DNA of 38,164 nucleotides. It comes from Verrucomicrobiota bacterium. GTDB taxonomy: Bacteria; Verrucomicrobiota; Verrucomicrobiia; JADLBR01. Below the pieces are notes generated by a model. That model had not been told where the DNA came from. It saw nothing but the letters and a program-made list of their open reading frames with translations, and did not search any database. The stretch spans positions 1-38,164 of the forward strand of contig JAKQKQ010000274.1 in the NCBI GenBank assembly GCA_029560585.1, read 5' to 3'. The translations under genes and the position numbers were made by a program. Shown in pieces: positions 32,711 through 38,164 of this stretch (its first letter is position 1; each line of letters starts with the position of its first letter).

Positions 32711-33544
32711 ATGCCTCCCATCGCGACAATGAGCGAGCAGCTCCCATCACCTTTCGGTCAACTTGATCCCGCGGAATTCCTGCGCGGGGCGACTGGGCGA
32801 GGCGTGAAGGTTGCCGTCGTGGACAGTGGGGTCGACAACAAGCATGCCGATCTTTCGGATCACGTGAAGGGGGGTGTGCAGGTCGATGAGGCGGGGGGCC
32901 AGATCGTGTTTAAACCCTACGATGGTCAAGATGCGGCGGGCCACGGCACAGGCTGTGCGGGTGTGATTGCACGGCTGGCGCCGGAGGCCGAGATCTACAG
33001 CGTGCGCGTGCTCTCCTGCGTCGGCGTGGGCGCCGACGGGTACAAGTTCGCCGGTGGAAAACCGAAGCACATGATCATGGGCGTTGATTGGGCCATCGAG
33101 AACTGCCACGTGATCAATGTGAGCAATGGCCTGTTGGTCAGCGAGGGCGGCCAGTATTTTGAGACATTTCATCGGCTCGTTGAGAAGGCGTACTACCGCG
33201 ACCGCATTCTTGTGGCGGCGGGCGAGAACGAGGGGATGCCCAGCTACCCGTCGGTGCTATCGAATCTCATCAAGGTCTACTGGTCATCCTTCAAAGACGC
33301 GATGCAGTTCGCGTACCAGCTTCGGCCGAAGACGTTCACGGAGTTCACGGCGAATGGCAGCTACGTGAAGGTGCCGCAGCCCGGCGGTGGATACATCTAC
33401 GAGATAGGCAGCAGCTTCGCGACGCCGCATATCAGCGCGATTTGCGCGCTCATCCTCTCGAAGTGGCCGGGGCTGAAGCCCTTTGAAATCAAGACTCTCC
33501 TCTATTCGATGGCGCTGAAGGATGTGGCCGGGGCGAAACGCTAG
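32711..33544 (+). CDS. Subtilisin-like (S8) protease without signal peptide
   Basis: This 277-residue S8 protease has all three catalytic residues: D38 (VAVVDSGVD), H78 (AGHGTGCAGVIA) and S235 (GSSFATPHISA). The oxyanion Asn appears as N173 in VAAGENEG, where the usual motif is AAGN, so one extra residue is inserted. There is no signal peptide and no inhibitory propeptide of normal length, so it should act in the cytoplasm. In many RiPP pathways, S8 proteases remove leader peptides; here it is the likely leader protease, as the exporter lacks one. It begins 6 bp after the regulator stop. ATG 32729 is an alternative start. The TAG stop is the first triplet of a repeat element. Confidence 0.88.
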   Translation: MPPIATMSEQLPSPFGQLDPAEFLRGATGRGVKVAVVDSGVDNKHADLSDHVKGGVQVDEAGGQIVFKPYDGQDAAGHGTGCAGVIARLAPEAEIYSVRVLSCVGVGADGYKFAGGKPKHMIMGVDWAIENCHVINVSNGLLVSEGGQYFETFHRLVEKAYYRDRILVAAGENEGMPSYPSVLSNLIKVYWSSFKDAMQFAYQLRPKTFTEFTANGSYVKVPQPGGGYIYEIGSSFATPHISAICALILSKWPGLKPFEIKTLLYSMALKDVAGAKR

Positions 33545-33742
33545 CCCGGAATTTCACAGCCTGGCAGCTATGAAGAATCTGGATCAGACGTCATGCCCAG
33601 TGCGGCGGCCCGACGGCGGGCCTTCGGGGCACCACCGGGGGTGAAATGAGACGTAGGAGCGCGCTTGCGCGCGATTCGCGCATGGAGTCGCCTGCAAGCA
33701 GGCTCCTACGATTCGGTGTCTGAGTTTTCGAGTCAGGCTGGC
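33543..33742 (-). repeat. Composite intergenic repeat, copy B (inverted relative to copy A)
   Basis: Read on the minus strand this gives GCCAGCCTGACTCGAAAAC, TCAGACACCGAAT, the REP-like palindrome (33653-33709), GTCTCATTTCACCCCCGGTGG, a spacer longer than in copy A, and the GCTGTGAAATTCCGGGCT arm. The opposite arm has decayed (CCAGATTCTTCATAG). The block order equals copy A at 19000-19174. Confidence 0.75.
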
Positions 33743-33872
33743 GGTGGCCGCGCCGGGCCTGTCCTGCGTTGGGGGTTCACCCAGATCCTCGGCCGGCGAT
33801 CTCGGGTCACTGGATGGGCGGGGCAGTCCCTATCCCTTTGACGTGGGGCGGGGATGCCGCTAAACGGGCTTG
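33545..33872. other. 328 bp intergenic region before aspS
   Basis: The first 200 bp are composite repeat copy B. The remaining 130 bp must hold the aspS promoter; I see no convincing -35/-10 pair, no coding frame and no T-box-like features. Confidence 0.6.
33653..33709 (-). repeat. REP-like palindromic repeat, copy 3
   Basis: GTAGGAGCGCGCTTGCGCGC, GATTCGCGCATGGAGTCG and CCTGCAAGCAGGCTCCTAC form the same doublet of stem-loops as copies 1 and 2, with a 7-base insertion in the centre relative to copy 2. Confidence 0.8.
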
Positions 33873-35648
33873 ATGCTCCGGACACATCATTGCGCGGCAT
33901 TGCGCGCGGAAAACGTTGGCCAGACCGTGACCCTTTGCGGGTGGGTGCATTCGCGCCGCGACCACGGCGGGGTGCTTTTCGTGGATCTTCGGGATCGAGA
34001 GGGAGTGACGCAGGTGGTCTTCAACCCGCAATTGGCGACGGCTGCGGCGGAGGCGGCGCGCGGGCTGCGGGCGGAGTTCGTGATCCGGGTGGAGGGCGAG
34101 GTGGTCCGCCGATCGCCCGAGACGGTCAACGCGAAACTGCCGACGGGCGAGATCGAGGTGGCGGTCAAGGCGCTTGCCATATTGAACCGGTCCGAGGTGC
34201 CGCCGTTCCCGCTGGACGAGGCGATCAGCAACGAGGATTTGCGTTTGGAATACCGCTATCTGGATCTGCGGCGCGCCGAGATGTTCCGCAATCTTGCCGT
34301 GAGGCATCGCGTGGTGAAGGCGGTGCGGGATTACTTCGACTCGGAGGGCTTCCTTGAGGTCGAGACCCCGATCCTCGCAAAAAGCACCCCTGAGGGGGCA
34401 CGGGATTTTCTTGTGCCGAGCCGGCTGAATCCCGGGCGATTCTACGCGCTGCCCCAGGCGCCGCAGCAATTCAAACAGTTGCTGATGGTGGCGGGCCTGG
34501 AGCGGTATTTCCAGATCGCGAAATGTTTCCGAGATGAGGATCTTCGCGCGGATCGGCAGCCGGAGTTCACGCAGGTGGACGTGGAGGTGTCGTTCTTGGA
34601 GAGGGACGATATCATCGGCTGGACCGAGGGGGTGCTAAGGGCGATGTTCAAGGCCGGGCTGGGGGTCGAGGTGCCGACGCCATTTCCGCGGATGAGCTAT
34701 CGCGAGGCGATGGACCGGTTCGGGTCGGACAAGCCGGACACGCGTTTCGGGATGGAGCTGACGGACGCGGGGGACATCTTTCGCGCGAGCGGCTTCAAGG
34801 TGTTTCGGGAGACGCTCGACAAGGGAGGCGTGGTCAAGGCGATCAACGCAAAGGGATTTGCCTGTGTGACCACGGGGCAGATCGAGCGCCTGACGGAATT
34901 GGCCAAGCGGCATGGCGCGAAGGGCCTGGCTTTCATCAAGGTGGAGGGGGGTGAGTGGAAGTCGCCCATCGTGAAGTTTTTCTCGGAGGCTGAGAAAAAG
35001 GGTCTCTCGGAACGACTGGGCATCGAGGAGGGCGACCTCGTGCTTTTCGGGGCGGACAAATGGTCGGCGGTTTGCGAGGTATTGGGGCGGATCCGGCTCG
35101 AGATCGCCGCGATGCAGAAGTTGACCGAGGGCAGCAGGGCCCTGAATTTCTTGTGGGTGCTGGATTTTCCGCTGTTGGATTTCAGCGTCGAGGAGAACAA
35201 GTGGAATGCGGTTCATCATCCGTTCACGCGGCCGAAGGCGGAGGACGTGCCGATGTTGGACAAGGGCGAATACGGCGCGGTGCGCGCCGAGGCGTATGAT
35301 GTGGTGCTGAATGGTGTGGAGATCGGGGGCGGGAGCCTGCGCATTCACGAGCCGGATCTCCAGGCGAAGATGTTTGGCATCCTGGGGGTGGGCCCGGAGC
35401 AGCAGGAGGCGATGTTCGGGCACATCATCAAGGCTCTGGGGTTCGGGGCCCCGCCCCACGGGGGGATCGCGCTGGGACTGGATCGGGCCGTCATGCTTAT
35501 CTGCGGGGCGGAGAGCATCCGCGACGTGATGGCGTTCCCGAAGAACAACAGGGGCCAGGATCTGATGTGCGACGCGCCGTCTGCTGTCGACGCCAAGCAG
35601 CTGAAGGAGATTTACATTCGGACGGTGGGCGGCGACGCGGCGTCCTGA
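33873..35648 (+). CDS. aspS: Aspartyl-tRNA synthetase
   Basis: This 591-residue class II synthetase charges tRNA-Asp (or Asp/Asn in a non-discriminating form, which cannot be decided here). An N-terminal OB anticodon-binding domain comes first (VTLCGWVHSRRDHGGVLFVDLRD). The catalytic domain follows, with RYLDLRR, FLEVETPILAKSTPEGARDF (exactly the motif 1 region), FKQLLMVAGLERYFQIAKCFRDEDLRADRQPEFTQVD (motif 2, quoted here in part: CFRDEDLRADRQPEFTQ) and GGIALGLDRAVML (motif 3). The bacterial GAD insertion is present, consistent with the length. TTG 33870 just before ATG 33873 is possible. In many bacteria aspS directly follows hisS; here the RiPP locus lies between. Confidence 0.97.
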   Translation: MLRTHHCAALRAENVGQTVTLCGWVHSRRDHGGVLFVDLRDREGVTQVVFNPQLATAAAEAARGLRAEFVIRVEGEVVRRSPETVNAKLPTGEIEVAVKALAILNRSEVPPFPLDEAISNEDLRLEYRYLDLRRAEMFRNLAVRHRVVKAVRDYFDSEGFLEVETPILAKSTPEGARDFLVPSRLNPGRFYALPQAPQQFKQLLMVAGLERYFQIAKCFRDEDLRADRQPEFTQVDVEVSFLERDDIIGWTEGVLRAMFKAGLGVEVPTPFPRMSYREAMDRFGSDKPDTRFGMELTDAGDIFRASGFKVFRETLDKGGVVKAINAKGFACVTTGQIERLTELAKRHGAKGLAFIKVEGGEWKSPIVKFFSEAEKKGLSERLGIEEGDLVLFGADKWSAVCEVLGRIRLEIAAMQKLTEGSRALNFLWVLDFPLLDFSVEENKWNAVHHPFTRPKAEDVPMLDKGEYGAVRAEAYDVVLNGVEIGGGSLRIHEPDLQAKMFGILGVGPEQQEAMFGHIIKALGFGAPPHGGIALGLDRAVMLICGAESIRDVMAFPKNNRGQDLMCDAPSAVDAKQLKEIYIRTVGGDAAS

Positions 35649-35900
35649 TGCGCCGGCGAGAGCCCGGTGTGCGCGACTCTCCGGGGCGAGAGGTTCGTGC
35701 CCCGGCAGATTAGCGTGGCCGCTCGGCTGCGGACGGGCATGGTCTCGCGCCCTATCCCATCTATTCGTCTGGAGCGCCCGCCCAGGATCTGTAAGATTAG
35801 GACAATGGCATTGAAGATTCTAACGATGCGATCTGGTCGCTTCGGTGATGTGGAATCGCGCTGGCCGTCAGGGCAGATGCCGGTCTTTCAATGAGGTCCT
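35649..35900. other. Intergenic region between aspS and the GHL6 gene
   Basis: These 252 bp contain no gene with convincing support and no strong repeat. They probably hold the promoter of the GHL6 gene. No clear terminator hairpin with a T-run was found. Confidence 0.5.
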
Positions 35901-37964
35901 ATGAAACCGATACATGGCATCTTCTTTTGGCTTGTCGCGCAGGCGGCGTGGTGTGAGGGAACCGGGGCGCCGCCGAAACTGATGCACGAGCCGCGATGGG
36001 CGATCTTCTATGATTTTCACACGATGCCGGCGCAGCCGGACGTGGGGTTGAATTTTGACGCGGACGATTTTGCGAATCGGCTCGAGAAGTGCGGGGTGGA
36101 CTACACCGTGTTTCACGCGCGGTGCAATCTCGGGATGGCCTACTACGACACGAAGGTCGGGATCCGCCATCCGTCCCTGAAGTACGATTTGTTCGGGCGG
36201 TTGGCGGAAGCGTGCCAGCGGAGGGGGATTGCGATCACGGCATATTTCAACGTGGGCCTGAGCCATGAGGAGGGGCTCCTGCACCGGGACTGGCTTGCGC
36301 TGACGCCGGAGGGCTACACGTATCTCCCCGACCGGATGAACCACTTCATGAGACGGATGTGCTACAACACGGCCTATGCGGAGCACCTGATCGAGATGAT
36401 ACGGGAGGTGGTGTCGCGGTATCCGGTATCGGGCCTCTTTCTGGACTGCATGAGTCCGAACGCATGCGTTGGCGTCGAGTGTGTCCGGGAGATGAAGCGG
36501 CAGGGAATCGACTGGAAGAATGCGGTGCAGCGGGATGCGTTTGCGCGCGCCTCGCAGCTGAGGCTCGCGAGACGCATCCGCGAGGCGGCGCTCGCGATCA
36601 AACCGGGGTTGCTGCTGTATTTCAACGGGGTGGGTTTCGAGGACCAGCAGGACATCGGAACATATCTTGAATTCGAGTGTCTGCCGACGGGGGGCTGGGG
36701 TTACGAGCTGTTACCGGTGTACGGGCGGTACCTGCGGAATCTCGGCAAGCCGGTGCTCAACATGACGGGCCGGTTCCATCGGAGCTGGGGTGATTTTGGG
36801 GGAATCCGGACGGAGGCGAGCCTGGAATACGACTGCATCAGCGCGCTGGCCAATGGGCTTGGCAGCTGCGTCGGAGACCACTGGCATCCGAGGGGAGAGC
36901 CCAACGAGGCGGTGTTTGATCTCATCGGGCGAGTGTATGGCAGACTGCGGCCGCTTGACCCCTGGCTGAAGGGCGCCGCGGCCGAGTGTGACATGGCGGT
37001 GGTCGCCACCAAACCGAGATTTGGGAACGAGGTGCTTGGCGCGACCCGGCTACTGGCGGAACTCAAGCAGCAATTTGATGTCGTCACGGAGAAGACGCGT
37101 TGGGGGAGGTATCGCACGCTGATTCTTCCGGACACCACGGTGTTGACCGATGGATTGCGAAGCAGGGTCGAGCGCCACCTGAAGGATGGGGGAAGCGTCA
37201 TCGCCAGCGGTTGGTCCGGGCTGGATCCGGGGCGGAAAGAGTTCGTGTTGCAGGAGTGGGGCGTGAGTCGGGGGCCGGATGAGGAGCAGCCGGTGTCGCC
37301 GACGGGCGCGAAGCCGACTTCGTTCTCGACGCCGCTGCCGTGCTATTTTCGCCCTGGGCCTGAGATTGCGGCGGGAATGCCCGACATGCCCCTGAACTGT
37401 TACGTCCCTGGCCTGAAAGTCGTGCCGCGCGAGGGCACGCGGACGCTCGCGCGGGCCGTGGCGCCGTATTTCCCGTGGCACTGGGATGGGGAGCACCACT
37501 TCGTGTATCTGCCGCCGGACCGGGAGACGGAGCAGCCGATCGTGACCCGGAACGGGGGCGTTGTTCATATCGCCCGACCCATCTTCACCGCATACAACGA
37601 TTATGCGCCGGTGCCGCTGCGCCAGATGGTCAGCAATATCTTGGCAGCGGTGCATCCCGATCCGCTGATCCGTGCCACCAATCTTCCGTCTTTCGCGAGG
37701 GTTACCGTCACGGGGCAGCCGGGGCGCCGGATGGTCTATGTGACGAGTTACGTGCCAGAAAGGCGGGGCGCACAGATCGACATGATCGAGGAACCGGTGG
37801 AGTTGCGCGATGTTTCGATCGGGCTCAGGCTCGATGGCAGGAACGTGAAGAAGGCATATCTGGCGCCATCGCGCACCGAGGTTGCGCTCGCGATCAAAGA
37901 TGGTTATGCGACGGTGGCGCTTCCCGGCGTCAAGGGCTGGGCCGTCGTCGTCTTCGAGGAGTGA
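35901..37964 (+). CDS. GHL6-family glycoside-hydrolase-like secreted protein
   Basis: This 687-residue protein has a short hydrophobic N-terminus (MKPIHGIFFWLVAQAAWC) likely to be a signal peptide. The catalytic-like barrel is the hypothetical glycosyl hydrolase 6 family: IFYDFHTMPAQPDVGLNFDA, YTVFHARCNLGMAYYDTKVG, RRGIAITAYFNVGLSHEEG and YPVSGLFLDCMSPNACVG, covering about residues 30-360. A beta-galactosidase-trimerisation-like domain follows at about 385-540 (ILPDTTVLTDGLRSRVERHL, then GGSVIASGWSG). C-terminal beta-strands end the protein. This order resembles alpha-L-fucosidase and GH42-like proteins, but the substrate is not known. GAGG lies 5 nt before ATG 35901. It stands alone after aspS. 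Confidence 0.83.
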   Translation: MKPIHGIFFWLVAQAAWCEGTGAPPKLMHEPRWAIFYDFHTMPAQPDVGLNFDADDFANRLEKCGVDYTVFHARCNLGMAYYDTKVGIRHPSLKYDLFGRLAEACQRRGIAITAYFNVGLSHEEGLLHRDWLALTPEGYTYLPDRMNHFMRRMCYNTAYAEHLIEMIREVVSRYPVSGLFLDCMSPNACVGVECVREMKRQGIDWKNAVQRDAFARASQLRLARRIREAALAIKPGLLLYFNGVGFEDQQDIGTYLEFECLPTGGWGYELLPVYGRYLRNLGKPVLNMTGRFHRSWGDFGGIRTEASLEYDCISALANGLGSCVGDHWHPRGEPNEAVFDLIGRVYGRLRPLDPWLKGAAAECDMAVVATKPRFGNEVLGATRLLAELKQQFDVVTEKTRWGRYRTLILPDTTVLTDGLRSRVERHLKDGGSVIASGWSGLDPGRKEFVLQEWGVSRGPDEEQPVSPTGAKPTSFSTPLPCYFRPGPEIAAGMPDMPLNCYVPGLKVVPREGTRTLARAVAPYFPWHWDGEHHFVYLPPDRETEQPIVTRNGGVVHIARPIFTAYNDYAPVPLRQMVSNILAAVHPDPLIRATNLPSFARVTVTGQPGRRMVYVTSYVPERRGAQIDMIEEPVELRDVSIGLRLDGRNVKKAYLAPSRTEVALAIKDGYATVALPGVKGWAVVVFEE

Positions 37965-37988
37965 GGGGCGATGTCGGTTCTATTTTCG

Positions 37989-38028
37989 GGCCGACGCCGC
38001 CCCCGGCGCGCGGGGGGCGGCGTCGGCC
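37989..38028. terminator. Perfect 16-bp GC-rich hairpin after the GHL6 gene
   Basis: GGCCGACGCCGCCCCC (37989-38004) and GGGGGCGGCGTCGGCC (38013-38028) are perfect complements around an 8-base loop. It begins 24 bp after the stop codon. No T-run follows on either strand, so it may be a terminator of the GC-rich type or a stabilising 3' end. Confidence 0.6.
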
Positions 38029-38164
38029 AGAGCCGTCCACGCGCCGGATTATTCAGGGTAAAACTGCTGGGAGCGGGGCCGTTATGGACTGCGGTGGCAG
38101 AGCGAAGCGGCGACACCGCTTTTGCCCCCGGCGGAGCCGAAGCCTATGGCCCCGGCTCGCGCTT
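38029..38164. other. Right end of window, no gene seen
   Basis: These 136 bp hold no convincing coding sequence. Small inverted repeats are present (GCGGTG 38091-38096 with CACCGC 38114-38119; AAGCGG 38105-38110 with CCGCTT 38116-38121), which may belong to another dispersed repeat that continues past the edge. Confidence 0.4.

Noticed and set aside
611-33742. Insertion sequence explanation for the repeats
   Set aside because: No transposase gene lies within or beside any copy, and the structure is palindromic and short; REP-like or other non-autonomous elements fit better.
33545-33872. T-box or other riboswitch before aspS
   Set aside because: No T-box sequence or specifier stem is visible; most of the region is repeat.

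Overview
The window is about 38 kb of GC-rich DNA. It carries many large secreted proteins of families common in the PVC group (Planctomycetota, Verrucomicrobiota, Lentisphaerota) and related soil or water bacteria. These include a DUF1549/DUF1553 protein, a DUF1501 protein, a PPC-domain protein, GHL10 and GHL6 glycoside-hydrolase-like proteins, DUF6807 and ThuA proteins, Tat-exported enzymes and LamG/HEAT/GH2-type carbohydrate-binding modules. This context suggests a PVC-like chemoheterotroph, but the phylum cannot be fixed from the window alone.

Layout. 1-1531 (minus strand) holds the start of an IgGFc-binding-like secreted protein, a 2x[4Fe-4S] ferredoxin and a five-helix membrane protein. 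1677-6986 (plus) is a DUF1549/1553, DUF1501 and PPC trio. 6995-8706 has a small exported propeller-like protein and a LysM lipoprotein. 8715-18974 is a series of secreted carbohydrate-related proteins, with a release-factor-like GGQ protein among them. 19382-21582 (minus) has glutamate dehydrogenase and a ThuA-like protein. 21729-23391 (plus) has an HU/IHF-type protein and hisS. 33873-35648 is aspS, followed by a GHL6 protein to 37964.

The most interesting region lies between hisS and aspS, at 23498-33544. It looks like a complete ribosomally synthesised, modified peptide (RiPP) locus. In order it encodes a radical SAM/SPASM maturase, two paralogous small precursor peptides, a strong hairpin, a peptidase-free ABC exporter, a solute-binding-like lipoprotein, a membrane histidine kinase, a receiver-GAF response regulator without a DNA-binding domain, and a leaderless subtilisin-like protease. 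Both precursors share a leader-like N-terminus, then five or six tandem His-His-Gly units, a Gly/aromatic linker, and a C-terminus of four consecutive Tyr-X-Asn triplets followed by FFGF. The Tyr-X-Asn triplets match the aromatic-X-X substrate logic of three-residue cyclophane-forming radical SAM enzymes (triceptides). The working model is that the maturase crosslinks the YxN triplets, the S8 protease trims the leader, the ABC protein exports the product, and the binding protein with the kinase and regulator senses the product or a bound ligand. All of this is inferred from sequence.

A composite intergenic repeat of about 175-200 bp occurs twice in opposite orientations, beside aspS and downstream of gdhA. 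Its REP-like core has a third copy at 611-670. Two elements supply the stop codon of the preceding gene, and a separate hairpin supplies a third. No tRNA, rRNA, CRISPR array or transposase gene was recognised.
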